Positions 28,018 through 37,259 of a stretch of DNA of 64,000 nucleotides are shown one piece after another. Positions within the stretch are counted from its first letter, which is position 1. The number at the start of each line of letters is the position of its first letter. The stretch covers positions 469,596-533,595 of the forward strand of contig LT629951.1 in NCBI GenBank assembly GCA_900104565.1, written 5' to 3'. The stretch comes from Ruminococcaceae bacterium Marseille-P2935 (GTDB taxonomy: Bacteria; Bacillota; Clostridia; Oscillospirales; Ruminococcaceae). Below the pieces are notes generated by a model that saw only the letters and a list, made by a program, of their open reading frames with translations, ran no database searches and had not been told where the DNA came from. The position numbers and the translations under genes are program-made.

Positions 28018-29502
28018 TTATTTGTGATAAAGCTTTTTGGTTTGATATTGCGGTTCGCAGGTCAAATTCATTCCCAGCTTGCGGAAGGTGGCGTCATCCA
28101 CACTGGATAAAATCACCGATGAATGCGCCTCGCACCCGCGCAGTTTGGGCAGCTGCTGCATCGCCAGGGCGGCAGTGGGATTGGTGGCGGCACTGATGGA
28201 AAGAGCCACTAAAATCTCATCGGTATGCAGCCGTGGGTTACGCCCCCCTAAATAAGAAGTTTTAAGCTCCTGAATCGGTTCAATAACAATAGGGGCAATC
28301 AAGTGCATATTGTGCCGGATGCCTCCCAGCACTTTTAAGGCGTTGAGCAGTACGGCGGCCGAAGCTCCCAATAACGGTGAGGTTTTTCCGGTAATAATCT
28401 GCCCGTCAGACAGCTGGATGGCGGCGGCAGGCATGCCGGTGCTTTCGGCCCGTCCCACAGCGGCAGCAGCTACCTTGCGGTCATCGGTAGAAATACCACA
28501 CTGGTTCATCAGCAGTTCCACCTTATAAACTGCGTCGCTGTCTACCCGGCCCTGGCGCTGGTCACACAGGGTATGATAATACCGGCGGACAATTTCCTGC
28601 TTGGAAGCTTCACGCACCACGGTATCATCCATAATACAGTTTCCTACCATGTTGACCCCCATATCGGTGGGCGATTTATAAGGGCTTTCGCCATAAATTT
28701 TTTGAAAAATGGCATTCAGTACCGGGAAGATTTCCACATCACGATTATAATTGACCGAAGTGGCGCCATATGCCTCTAAATGGAAAGGGTCGATCATATT
28801 GACGTCATTTAAATCAGCAGTGGCAGCTTCGTATGCCAGGTTTACCGGGTGTTTCAGAGGCAGGTTCCAAATTGGGAAGGTTTCAAATTTTGCATAGCCC
28901 GCATATACGCCGCGTTTGTGCTCATGGTACAGCTGAGAAAGGCAGGTAGCCATTTTGCCGCTGCCTGGCCCGGGGGCTGTGATAACCACCAATGGGCGGG
29001 AAGTTTCGATAAATTCATTTTTGCCATAACCATCGTCACTTACAATAAGCGGAATATTAGCTGGGTACCCGGCAATGGGGTAATGGCGATACACTTTGAT
29101 TCCCAGGTTTTGCAGACGCTGCATAAAGGCATCGGCAGCCGGCTGCCCAGAGTATTGGGCGATTACGACGCTGCCCACAAACAGCTCAATACTGCGAAAG
29201 GCATCGATCAAACGAAGGACATCCAAATCGTAAGTAATGCCCAAATCGCCCCGAACTTTATTTTTTTCAATATCTGCGGCATTAATGACAATAACAATTT
29301 CAGCCTGGTTCTTTAGCTGCAGCAGCATATTTACCTTGCTATCGGGTTTAAAACCCGGCAGAACCCTGGAAGCATGAAAATCATCAAATAATTTGCCGCC
29401 AAACTCTAAATAGAGCTTACCGCCAAACTGTGCAATGCGCTCTTTGATGTGCTCCGACTGCATTTTTAAATATTTTTCATTGTCAAACCCAACACCGATC
29501 AT
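28018..29502 (-). CDS. DUF1846 family protein
   Basis: A 494-residue cytosolic protein of the DUF1846 family, widespread in anaerobic Firmicutes and without an established reaction. Residues [23 protein letters not shown] resemble a phosphate-binding loop. Conserved stretches such as [16 protein letters not shown] and [26 protein letters not shown] are typical of the family. I start at ATG 29502, preceded by GAAGGGACA; an in-frame start 13 codons upstream is less likely. Single gene. Confidence 0.85.
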   Translation of the reverse strand: MIGVGFDNEKYLKMQSEHIKERIAQFGGKLYLEFGGKLFDDFHASRVLPGFKPDSKVNMLLQLKNQAEIVIVINAADIEKNKVRGDLGITYDLDVLRLIDAFRSIELFVGSVVIAQYSGQPAADAFMQRLQNLGIKVYRHYPIAGYPANIPLIVSDDGYGKNEFIETSRPLVVITAPGPGSGKMATCLSQLYHEHKRGVYAGYAKFETFPIWNLPLKHPVNLAYEAATADLNDVNMIDPFHLEAYGATSVNYNRDVEIFPVLNAIFQKIYGESPYKSPTDMGVNMVGNCIMDDTVVREASKQEIVRRYYHTLCDQRQGRVDSDAVYKVELLMNQCGISTDDRKVAAAAVGRAESTGMPAAAIQLSDGQIITGKTSPLLGASAAVLLNALKVLGGIRHNMHLIAPIVIEPIQELKTSYLGGRNPRLHTDEILVALSISAATNPTAALAMQQLPKLRGCEAHSSVILSSVDDATFRKLGMNLTCEPQYQTKKLYHK

Positions 29503-30172
29503 ACTTTGTGTCCCTTCCCCTGTTTTACACTTTTTTTTCATTCCTTACTTATTATAGAGAAAGAAGACACGTTTTACAACATAAGCAAAAATTTTTTCCC
29601 GATTTGTAGAAATTGGTAACAAGGAAAGTAAATTCCTAGGGACAATCCACAAACTGACCCTGTTTTATTCCAAAGGCCGGTCTGCGGATTATATAAGATA
29701 AAAGATTTGTTCTATGTTTTTTGCATTCAAAGCCGTACTATGTGCAATAGGGGCGATTTTTGGCGGTAAAACCATATTAGACGTAATTTTTTATTTTATT
29801 GGTGTTATTTTTTTATAACAGGAGCAGCAGTTACGCAAACTGTTTGAAAGAAAACGAATACGTATACCAGCCGTACCTGCAATTGCTGTAGGAACTGTGT
29901 TAGCCAAAGTTTTTCCTCTGATAGGAAGGTGATTGTTTTGTTGAAGCCATTTTAGCTTTACAACCCGTACCCCCTGCTCGGCAGCGACACTCCGGGCTAA
30001 GCACCAGCATCTACCACACTTTCGCCCCACACCTCAGGGCACAAGCAGATGTGAGAGGGGATATAAGTATGCAGAAAATAGTGTTGCTGTGTAGCCAGCC
30101 AGCCTTGTGTACTTGGTTATTGGCTTGCGATTGGGGGGATTTTCAGCGCAAAGTAAATTTTAACGCTCCAGC
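29503..30172. other. Long intergenic region with a possible gene remnant
   Basis: No intact gene is supported. At 29714-29932 on the plus strand one frame reads as a small hydrophobic protein, hits a single TAA at 29816, and then continues for 37 codons with protein-like composition (KLFERKRIRIPAVPAIAVG) to a TGA. This may be a decayed membrane protein gene. No good ribosome site precedes it. The rest shows nothing I recognise. Confidence 0.3.
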
Positions 30173-30202
30173 TTGACAAAAAAAATTATTTTTGCCTATA
30201 AT
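30173..30202 (+). promoter_or_regulatory. Promoter of the TVP38-family gene
   Basis: TTGACA (30173-30178), 18 bp, then TATAAT (30197-30202): both boxes perfect. It implies a leader of about 155 nt, in which I see no defined riboswitch. Confidence 0.85.
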
Positions 30203-30365
30203 GAGGAAGAGACGGAATTGTTTTTATATGGATAAAATAATAAATATAAGAACTACTTAGTTAGCCATAAGCTGCTGAGTGACCGTTTCAGTCTGATTTT
30301 ACATGTTGTAAGATGGTGTTTCATAAAAACCATTTGAAACATATGGACAAGTTGGAGGGGTGCGT

Positions 30366-31043
30366 ATGTATAAACAATCTTCCCATAAAAAATGGATGTT
30401 GTTTTTACTCAAATGCATTCCGATAGCAGCAATTCTTGCTGTTTTATTATATGTGGGCAACAATTTACACGGCCTAACTCCGGACAAAATTGTAGCGGCC
30501 CTACCCAATAGCCGTTTAGCGTCAGCTGTTATGCTTTTGGGCTTATATTGTGCAAAATCAGTGATAATGTTTATTCCGGTAATTGCACTTTATATTGGAA
30601 CAGGTATGGTGTTTCCGCCCCTTACGGCAATACTTATTAATGTGCTGGGTTTGGCAATAGAACTGACCATTACCTTTTATATTGGCCAATTAAGCGGAAA
30701 ACAGGCAGTAGCAAAGCTGACAGCAAAGCATAAACGGGTAAAAGAGGTATTAGATATGGGGAAAACCAACTATATGGCCATATTGGTTATTCGGTTATCC
30801 GGGCTCTTCCCGGTAGAGCTGGTAAGCATCGTTTTAGGTTCAGTAGGGTACACATACCTTCCTTATCTATTGTCATCACTTTTGGGGCTGATTCCTTTTA
30901 TGATACCCTTCACCTTAATGGGAAAGTCAATTCAAAATCCTCTTTCGGCAGAGTTCCTTTTGCCGTTCTTTCTTGCGGTTACGGGTAGTATTCTGGCTAT
31001 GGTGTTTTACAATTGGTTACAGAAACAAAAAACAAAAAAATAA
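30366..31043 (+). CDS. TVP38/TMEM64 (DedA-related) membrane protein
   Basis: A 225-residue integral membrane protein of the SNARE-associated/VTT domain family, with about five to six hydrophobic helices and a basic C-terminus. The central FPVELVSIVLGSVGYTYLPYLLSSLLG segment holds the family signature. Homologues are linked to lipid scrambling and membrane homeostasis; the role here is not specified by context. ATG 30366 follows GGAGGGG at good spacing; GTG 30360 is too close. Confidence 0.83.
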   Translation: MYKQSSHKKWMLFLLKCIPIAAILAVLLYVGNNLHGLTPDKIVAALPNSRLASAVMLLGLYCAKSVIMFIPVIALYIGTGMVFPPLTAILINVLGLAIELTITFYIGQLSGKQAVAKLTAKHKRVKEVLDMGKTNYMAILVIRLSGLFPVELVSIVLGSVGYTYLPYLLSSLLGLIPFMIPFTLMGKSIQNPLSAEFLLPFFLAVTGSILAMVFYNWLQKQKTKK

Positions 31044-31052
31044 AGACATTTT

Positions 31053-31083
31053 AAAGACAGTCTGCGAAGACTGTCTTTTTTTA
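31053..31083 (+). terminator. Terminator of the TVP38-family gene
   Basis: AAAGACAGTC/GACTGTCTTT stem, 6-nt loop, followed by a T run. Confidence 0.9.
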
Positions 31084-31561
31084 TCCAAAATAGAGCTGGA
31101 CAATACTAACAGAATATGTAAATATTTTACGTTTCTTGCGGTGGATTTGGCGCGTGAAATGTTTTAACCCTCTAAAAAATGTATTCAGTATTTTATTAGG
31201 GGTGGTGCCCGCAACAGTGCAGGGGCAATACTGAGGTGTTGAACTCATATTATTTTCCAGCTTTTAGGGTCAACCAAGAGAATGAATCATTGCGCATAAA
31301 GCTGGAAAGCCGAGGTAAATGCGACTTGAAGGAACCGTATAGCTTTGGGTGTGTGGTATTGGCCTGTGCCCATGAACATGTCATTGCGTAAAAAATCTGG
31401 CAGCCCGGCCACAGCCCCTGCAGAAAGGAGACTTTTTGTTTCATTATCAGATGCACATCAGGGTATGACAACTGTTTTTCGTTTTACTGCTATTATATCA
31501 ACAGTTTCGACAAATATAAGGAGTATAATTTATATATTATATAAAATATATAAAAATAATA

Positions 31562-31590
31562 TTGACAGTGTAAAATTTACAAGATATATT
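31562..31590 (+). promoter_or_regulatory. Promoter and palindromic operator of the nucleoside operon
   Basis: TTGACA (31562-31567), 17 bp, TATATT (31585-31590). A perfect 13-bp palindrome, TGTAAA-A-TTTACA, fills the spacer at 31569-31581, where a bound protein would block RNA polymerase. The UTRA-type GntR regulator encoded at 38203 within the operon is the natural candidate. The rest of 31084-31561 shows no gene. Confidence 0.7.
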
Positions 31591-31638
31591 AACAATATAA
31601 CATATGTGACAAGTGATAAGTTCGCTTTTCCATATGTG

Positions 31639-31708
31639 GTTAACAGTGAGGATCTTTGATCCACGCCGAACCGGATTTGATCACCCCGGGACTCAGCCGC
31701 CTGTTAAC
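31639..31708 (+). promoter_or_regulatory. Structured leader of the nucleoside operon
   Basis: GTTAACAG (31639-31646) pairs with CTGTTAAC (31701-31708). The enclosed 54 nt form at least one further hairpin, GGATC-TTT-GATCC (31650-31662), and a possible CCGG/CCGG pairing. This resembles a three-way junction in the 5' leader. It does not match the purine riboswitch core that I would expect here. Confidence 0.45.
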
Positions 31709-31758
31709 GTCGTTCGCATCACCAGATAACAAAACAACAAAAGGGAGTGAATGTCACC

Positions 31759-32586
31759 GTGGAGTTTGTCAGTAAGAAATTTACAGACAAAGAAGGAAAG
31801 ATGTTTTATACCGGGTTGGGCGAAGGGGACGTTACTAAAACCGTACTAATGCCTGGAGACCTTGCAAGAAGCAAAATAATCGCGGATTGCTGGAAAGAAT
31901 CTGAGTATATTGGCAGACGTAGAACCTTTGTCAGCTATAAAGGAAAAACCGAGAAAGATGTGCCAATTTCAGTGGTTTCTTCCGGTATGGGTCCTATGGC
32001 GGTAAGTGTTGCACTGGAAGAGATGAAGCATTTGGGCGTACAGAACGTCATTCGTGTAGGTACCGGTGCTGCCCTGCTAAAAAATTACAAGCCTGGCACT
32101 ATGATCATCGCAACCGGCGGTGTGCGCGGCGAAGGCTGTTCTTACGAATATGCTCCCGCCGAATATCCGTCTTTGGCCAACCCCATTGTTACCCGTGCCT
32201 TAATTCAGGCCTGCCACGAGTTTGGTGAAGAACCAATCGTCGGTTTATACCGTTCTCACGATTCGTTCTATCGCGAGACGAAAATCGTTATGGTCAATAC
32301 ATACGAGCGCATGAAACCCTGGGTGGACGCCGGCGTTAAAATGGTGGAAAACGAAAGCTCTGCCATGTTTATTATAGCTGACCGGCTTGGCATGCGGGCA
32401 GGCTCTATCTGCGTTTCGCTGTGGAGCATGATAGAGGGAACCGAGTATTATGAGGGGCCTAATTCTGCCGAAGCATACCCCGAGTCATTTGATCCTGACT
32501 TTATGAAGCAGCGCATTCAAAAATGCTGTGAGATTGCTACACGGGCGGTCGAGATTTTAGACGAGTACGACCGTAACCAGAAATAA
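31759..32586 (+). CDS. Nucleoside phosphorylase paralogue 1
   Basis: A protein of about 275 residues of the NP-I phosphorylase family (uridine phosphorylase/PNP fold). It would cleave nucleosides with phosphate to base and pentose-1-phosphate. The phosphate-site residues are present (PGDLARSK, SSGMGPMAVSVALEE, IRVGTG). The usual ribose-site E-M-E is E-N-E here (VENESSAMF). At the position of the PNP catalytic aspartate the sequence reads SLWSM, so an acid is lacking. Likely start is GTG 31759, since the GTG at 31747 overlaps the AAGGGAG ribosome site. First gene of the transporter operon. Confidence 0.8.
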   Translation: MEFVSKKFTDKEGKMFYTGLGEGDVTKTVLMPGDLARSKIIADCWKESEYIGRRRTFVSYKGKTEKDVPISVVSSGMGPMAVSVALEEMKHLGVQNVIRVGTGAALLKNYKPGTMIIATGGVRGEGCSYEYAPAEYPSLANPIVTRALIQACHEFGEEPIVGLYRSHDSFYRETKIVMVNTYERMKPWVDAGVKMVENESSAMFIIADRLGMRAGSICVSLWSMIEGTEYYEGPNSAEAYPESFDPDFMKQRIQKCCEIATRAVEILDEYDRNQK

Positions 32587-32603
32587 GGAAGGAGGAAGAA
32601 ACA

Positions 32604-33389
32604 ATGTCGGTAAAAAATTCGTTTGAAAGCGGAAAGCTGACCCATGAGGATGGGCGGATGCACCATCTGGGCATCAATGAGCAGGAGATCACCAAAAGTT
32701 GTATCTTAACCTCCAACCTGGAGCGCACCAAGGTGATTGCAGATACCTTTGACAAGGCGGAAAAAACCGGGGAATACCGGGAATATATCACCTATAAAGG
32801 GGAAAAGTTTGGCACTCCTATGAGTGTAATGTCTACCGGAATGGGCTGCATGCCCATGGCAATTGCAGTGGAAGAGCTGAAACATGTCGGCTGTACCAAC
32901 ATGATTAAGGTCGGAACCTGCGGCGCTATTCAAGAGGATATTAAACCGGGCACCATTATTGTTCCAACTGGTGCGGTCCGAGGAGAGGGCGCTACGATCG
33001 AATACCTGAACCTGCAATATCCGGCAGCTACCGATATGGATATTCTGTTCGCTATTATGGATAGTGCTGCAGAGGCTGGCGTGGATATTCGCACCGGTGT
33101 TGTACGCACTCATGACGCTATTTTCCTGGAATCGCTGTTTGCCCATGACGGTATGGAAGAACGGATTAAACCCTGGAAAGAGCTAGGTGTATTGGGTATT
33201 GAAAACGAAGCGGCTGCCATGCTGACTATCGCTTCCATTATTGGAAGCAAAGCCGGACTGGTGCTTGTAGTGGCCGAAAACTATGTGACCGGCGAGAGAA
33301 TGGACTTTGAAAAGGATTATGACCGCGTCATGCATACTGCTATTGATATTGCGGAGCGTGCTTTAGTTAAAATAGATGAAAAGTTTTAA
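32604..33389 (+). CDS. Nucleoside phosphorylase paralogue 2
   Basis: 261 residues, NP-I family, 17 bp behind paralogue 1 with GGAGGAAG. STGMGCMPMAIAVEELKHVG and IKVGTCGAIQ carry the phosphate site, with lysine in place of the usual RVGT arginine. The first-domain GDP loop is altered to LTSNLERTK, so the phosphate loop differs from the family norm. The ribose motif is ENEA, and the catalytic-acid region reads VVAENYVTGE with glutamate. These changes suggest a distinct substrate or even a non-phosphorolytic role. Confidence 0.75.
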   Translation: MSVKNSFESGKLTHEDGRMHHLGINEQEITKSCILTSNLERTKVIADTFDKAEKTGEYREYITYKGEKFGTPMSVMSTGMGCMPMAIAVEELKHVGCTNMIKVGTCGAIQEDIKPGTIIVPTGAVRGEGATIEYLNLQYPAATDMDILFAIMDSAAEAGVDIRTGVVRTHDAIFLESLFAHDGMEERIKPWKELGVLGIENEAAAMLTIASIIGSKAGLVLVVAENYVTGERMDFEKDYDRVMHTAIDIAERALVKIDEKF

Positions 33390-33466
33390 GTTGTAGCTTC
33401 TGTATCGGTACAGCGGTGTAAAAAGACCGCTGCAAAATATTGAACACATATTAAGGAGGAAAGAAA

Positions 33467-34537
33467 ATGAAAAAGGCGAAAAGAGTCATATCCGTATTAT
33501 TGGCTATGGTTATGATTGTTGTGGCATTCAGCGCCTGCACAGGGGGCACCCCATCAGGTTCTAGCACAGCAGCGCCGAGTGGAACAGGCAGTACAGCGGC
33601 TCCCGGAGGAGACGAGGCAAAGAAATTAGATATTGGGTTAATTTACAGTGCCGGCGGCCGAGGTGATAAGGGCCTGAACGACATGATGTACGGCGCTATG
33701 GAAAAGGTTAGTAAGGAAAGAGGCTGGACTTACAGTGACCTGGAGAATGAGAATGCTTCCAACGTTGAGCCGGCTAACCGCCAGTTCTGCGAACAGGGGA
33801 AAGATGTTATCATCAACTTTGGTTTTGGCTGCATCGATGTCGTGAACAAACTGGCGGTGGAATACCCCGAGATTACATTTATTACAATTGACGCCGTTAC
33901 CAACGAGTTGCCCAATGTTAAAAACTTTATTTTTAAAGAAAACGAGGGTTCTTTCCTGGTGGGCCTGGTAGCCGGCCTGATGACCGAGACAAATAAAGTC
34001 GGCTTTGTGGGCGGTATGGAAAACGACCAGATCAAAGGCTTTAACGCTGGTTTTATTGACGGTGTTAAAACTGCCAACCCCGACTGTGAAGTGCTCAGCG
34101 CTTACTGCGGCGCTACGGTAGAAGCCTTTGGCGACCCTACAAAAGGAAAAGAAATTGCACTGTCGCACTACGATTCCGGTTGTGACATTGTATACCATGC
34201 AGCGGGCGGTTCCGGTATGGGCGTATTTGAAGCAGCCATTGCAAAAGGCAAATGGGCTATTGGTGTAGACTCAAACCAACAGGCCGAGGCGCCGGACAAT
34301 ATTCTCACCAGCATGCTCAAACAGGCCGACGTGGCAATTGAAGAAGCACTGAACGAGGTGGCAGACGGCAAATTTGTACCGGGCGTTTTCACCTATGGCT
34401 TAAAAGAAGGCTTTGTTGGCTATGTTAACGATGACACCAACAAGGGCAAAATTCCTGACGATGTGGCCAAAAAGGTAGACGAGTTGGCCCAGAAGGTAAT
34501 CAACGGCGAAATTACCGTAAAAGATACCCTGGATTAA
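33467..34537 (+). CDS. BMP-family nucleoside-binding lipoprotein
   Basis: 356 residues. A lipoprotein signal ends in AFSAC with the lipidated Cys24, followed by a Gly/Ser/Thr-rich linker to about residue 50. The remainder is a periplasmic-type binding fold of the BMP/PnrA family (AGGRGDKGLNDMMYGAMEK; later ENEGSFLVGLVAGLMTETNKVGFVGG). Relatives in Bacillus and Streptococcus bind purine and pyrimidine nucleosides. It precedes its ATPase and two permeases. A CAGCGGT/ACCGCTG hairpin lies upstream at 33411-33432. Confidence 0.92.
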   Translation: MKKAKRVISVLLAMVMIVVAFSACTGGTPSGSSTAAPSGTGSTAAPGGDEAKKLDIGLIYSAGGRGDKGLNDMMYGAMEKVSKERGWTYSDLENENASNVEPANRQFCEQGKDVIINFGFGCIDVVNKLAVEYPEITFITIDAVTNELPNVKNFIFKENEGSFLVGLVAGLMTETNKVGFVGGMENDQIKGFNAGFIDGVKTANPDCEVLSAYCGATVEAFGDPTKGKEIALSHYDSGCDIVYHAAGGSGMGVFEAAIAKGKWAIGVDSNQQAEAPDNILTSMLKQADVAIEEALNEVADGKFVPGVFTYGLKEGFVGYVNDDTNKGKIPDDVAKKVDELAQKVINGEITVKDTLD

Positions 34538-34555
34538 TTAAACTTGTTATAACGG

Positions 34556-34583
34556 CTGCCGCCCCAATCAGCCGGGGCGGCAG
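34556..34583 (+). other. Strong intercistronic hairpin
   Basis: Perfect 10-bp stem CTGCCGCCCC/GGGGCGGCAG with an 8-nt loop and no T run. It lies just after the binding-protein gene. Such hairpins often protect the upstream message, raising binding protein over permease. Confidence 0.7.
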
Positions 34584-34623
34584 AACGTAGATTGACACAC
34601 CTTTTATAAGGGGAGTGAACTTT

Positions 34624-36165
34624 GTGAGTTATCTGTTAGAGCTCAATCAGATTACCAAAACATTTGGCGATCTGGTGGCCAACGACCATGTGACCGTAAA
34701 GGTAAAAGAGGGCTCGATACACTCGATCGTCGGTGAAAACGGTGCAGGAAAGTCCACGTTAATGAACGTTTTATATGGGCTGTTAAAACCGGATGGAGGA
34801 GAAATTATTCTGCGCGGCAAAAAAATGACCTTTACTTCTCCACTTGATTCTATTGCAGCTGGGCTTGGAATGATTCACCAGCACTTCATGCTGATACCCA
34901 CCATGACTGTTTTAGACAATATAATATTGGGCTATGAGATTGGAAGTTTCAAGCTGAACCGCAAACAATCCCGAAAGGAACTAGAGCCTTTATTTGAAAG
35001 TTTTGGGCTAGAGTTTTCTTTGTTTGACACCAAACTTGGAGAGCTTCCGGTAGGGTTGCAGCAAAAAATTGAAATTATCAAGGCTCTTTATCGCAAAGCA
35101 AGCCTGATTGTATTTGACGAGCCTACCGCAGTGCTTACCCCCCAGGAGATAGAAGAATTTTTTATACTGGTGAATAAGCTGAAGGCGGAAGGTAAAACGA
35201 TACTCTTTATCTCTCATAAACTGAATGAGATTATGGAAATCTCGGATGAGGTTACAATTATGCGGGCTGGCAAGGTGGTTGACTGCGTGCAAAAATCAGA
35301 CGTCAACGAAGAGATTCTTGCCAAATTAATGATCGGCCGTGACCTGGTGGAACAAAAGGTAACCTTCCGGGAAAATAATAACGAGCCAATTATCCAGGTG
35401 CAGGGCCTTGAAACCGAGGTGAAACTGGGTAGCACACCGTTGAAAAAGCTTGCCTTTGAGGTGAAAAAAGGTGAAGTTTTTGGAGTTGCGGGTGTTGCGG
35501 GGAATGGCCAGACCGAACTGGTTAACATTTTGGTCGGTACCCAGTTCCCGTTAGCCGGCCATGTCATCATTAATGGTACAGAAGTAACCCGGGTTCCGTC
35601 CCATAAACGCACCCAAAGTATGGCATATATTCCCGAAGACCGACAGACCGAAGGCTTAATTATGCCGCTTTCTATTTCTAAAAATATGATTTTAGGAAAG
35701 GTGGATCTGCCCCAATTTATACGCCATAAAATTTTCCTTAACTTTAAAAATATTAATGAGAACGCACAAAAAGCCGTAAATGACTACTCTATTAAAGTTT
35801 CTTCTGGTATTCATGATCCACTCAAATCCCTTTCGGGAGGCAATCAGCAAAAGGTGATTGTGGCCCGGGAACTGAATGACGAACCGGAGATTATTTTGGC
35901 GGTGAATCCTACCAGGGGAATTGATATCGGTTCCATTGAGTACATTCATTCCTGCATTATTGCCGAGCGTGAAAAGGGAAAAACCGTACTGCTCATTTCC
36001 AACGAGCTGTCCGAAATCATGGCACTTTCTGACCGGATTGGAATCATCCACGACGGGCAGATTACCAAAATTTTGGATAATAATGGTGTGACCAAGGAGC
36101 AGATCGGGTTTTATATGCTGGGCGGAAAGGATGAAGAAAAAACCGGGGAGGTGGTGGCAGGATGA
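34624..36165 (+). CDS. Nucleoside ABC transporter ATPase (tandem ABC)
   Basis: 513 residues with two ABC domains, as in NupO/YufO and the sugar ATPases. Domain 1 has Walker A GENGAGKST, signature region LPVGLQQKIEIIK and Walker B LIVFDEPTAVLT. Domain 2 has a degenerate Walker A (GVAGNGQTE), signature LSGGNQQKVIVAREL and NPTRGIDIGS, where the Walker B acid position is altered (ILAVNPTRG). That asymmetry is normal for the family. GTG 34624 is chosen because GTG 34615 abuts the AAGGGGAG site. It overlaps the permease gene by 4 bp. Confidence 0.92.
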   Translation: MSYLLELNQITKTFGDLVANDHVTVKVKEGSIHSIVGENGAGKSTLMNVLYGLLKPDGGEIILRGKKMTFTSPLDSIAAGLGMIHQHFMLIPTMTVLDNIILGYEIGSFKLNRKQSRKELEPLFESFGLEFSLFDTKLGELPVGLQQKIEIIKALYRKASLIVFDEPTAVLTPQEIEEFFILVNKLKAEGKTILFISHKLNEIMEISDEVTIMRAGKVVDCVQKSDVNEEILAKLMIGRDLVEQKVTFRENNNEPIIQVQGLETEVKLGSTPLKKLAFEVKKGEVFGVAGVAGNGQTELVNILVGTQFPLAGHVIINGTEVTRVPSHKRTQSMAYIPEDRQTEGLIMPLSISKNMILGKVDLPQFIRHKIFLNFKNINENAQKAVNDYSIKVSSGIHDPLKSLSGGNQQKVIVARELNDEPEIILAVNPTRGIDIGSIEYIHSCIIAEREKGKTVLLISNELSEIMALSDRIGIIHDGQITKILDNNGVTKEQIGFYMLGGKDEEKTGEVVAG

Positions 36166-37259
36166 AAATACGTGTTCCGAAAAGTGCGGTTTTTTCTATC
36201 CTTTCGGTACTTGCGGCCTTGCTGATTGGTGCGGTCATCATCCTTATAAACGGGGAAAACCCAGTGACCGTGTACTATTGCATGATTGTACAGCCGCTTA
36301 GTTCGGTGAACAACCTGCTCAATGTCTTTTACGTCATGACCCCGCTTATGATGACCGGCCTTGCATTTATTGTGGCCAGCAAAGCCAGTATGATTAACCT
36401 GGGGCTGGAAGGACAGCTGCTGCTGGGTGCATTAGCGGCTGCTTGGGTAGCAACCTTGTTTCCGGCTCTTCCATGGTATCTTTATATTCCGCTTATTATG
36501 ATCATCGCCATGGTGGTGGGAGCCTTGTGGGGGCTGCTGCCCGGTATTTTAAAGCTCCGGTTTGGAGCAAGCGAGATTGTAACCACCATTATGTTAAACT
36601 ACGTGGCGCAGTTCTTTATCAACTTTATTATCAGCGGAGGGTACTTTAAACACCCGGATATTGAACAGCGCACCCCTTACATATTGGAAAACGCACACAT
36701 GGCCAGCCTGTCTGAAATGGGGACAGCCATGGGCATCAAAACCTTCCGGGGCGTGCAGCTGAACGCCATGTTTATCGTTGCCATTATCTGTGTATTTTTG
36801 GTGTATATTCTGCTGGAAAAAACCAAATGGGGCTATAAAATTAATGCCGTGGGGCTTAACTTGAAGGCGTCTACCGCCAACCGCATGAGTGCAAAAAAGA
36901 TTATGCTGTGTGCTATGGCACTTTCGGGTGCGATTGCAGGCATCGCAGCAATGGGAGAGGTTTTAGGTACCTTTAACGGGGTAATCGAAGGATTCTCACC
37001 GGGATATGGCTTCAGCGGTATTTCGGTAGCGCTTTTGGGCCGCAGCCATCCGATTGGGATTATTTTGGGCGGTTTATTCTTTGGCATTATGAACCAGGGC
37101 ATGATGTATATCAATGCCAATACTTCGGTACCCAAAGATTTTGTTAAGGTGCTGCAGACATTGATTATTATCTTTATTGTGCTCAGTCCTTATTTCGAAT
37201 CGAAATGGGAAAAATTCCGTGAAAAAAGTTCTCATGCGAAGGAGGCAAAAGCGGTATGA
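36162..37259 (+). CDS. Nucleoside ABC transporter permease 1
   Basis: A 365-residue inner membrane permease of the BPD_transp_2 family (NupP/YufP type) with about eight to ten helices. ASKASMINLGLEGQLLLGALAAAW and the SGISVALLGRSHPIGIILGGLFFG segment are family hallmarks. It pairs with the next permease, with which it overlaps by 4 bp. Confidence 0.92.
   Translation: MKIRVPKSAVFSILSVLAALLIGAVIILINGENPVTVYYCMIVQPLSSVNNLLNVFYVMTPLMMTGLAFIVASKASMINLGLEGQLLLGALAAAWVATLFPALPWYLYIPLIMIIAMVVGALWGLLPGILKLRFGASEIVTTIMLNYVAQFFINFIISGGYFKHPDIEQRTPYILENAHMASLSEMGTAMGIKTFRGVQLNAMFIVAIICVFLVYILLEKTKWGYKINAVGLNLKASTANRMSAKKIMLCAMALSGAIAGIAAMGEVLGTFNGVIEGFSPGYGFSGISVALLGRSHPIGIILGGLFFGIMNQGMMYINANTSVPKDFVKVLQTLIIIFIVLSPYFESKWEKFREKSSHAKEAKAV

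Noticed and set aside
31639-31708. Purine or ZTP riboswitch
   Set aside because: ACCCCGGG and CCGCCTG recall pieces of the ZTP motif, but the conserved GCCUGGGCA-type loop is absent; the purine core is not seen either.
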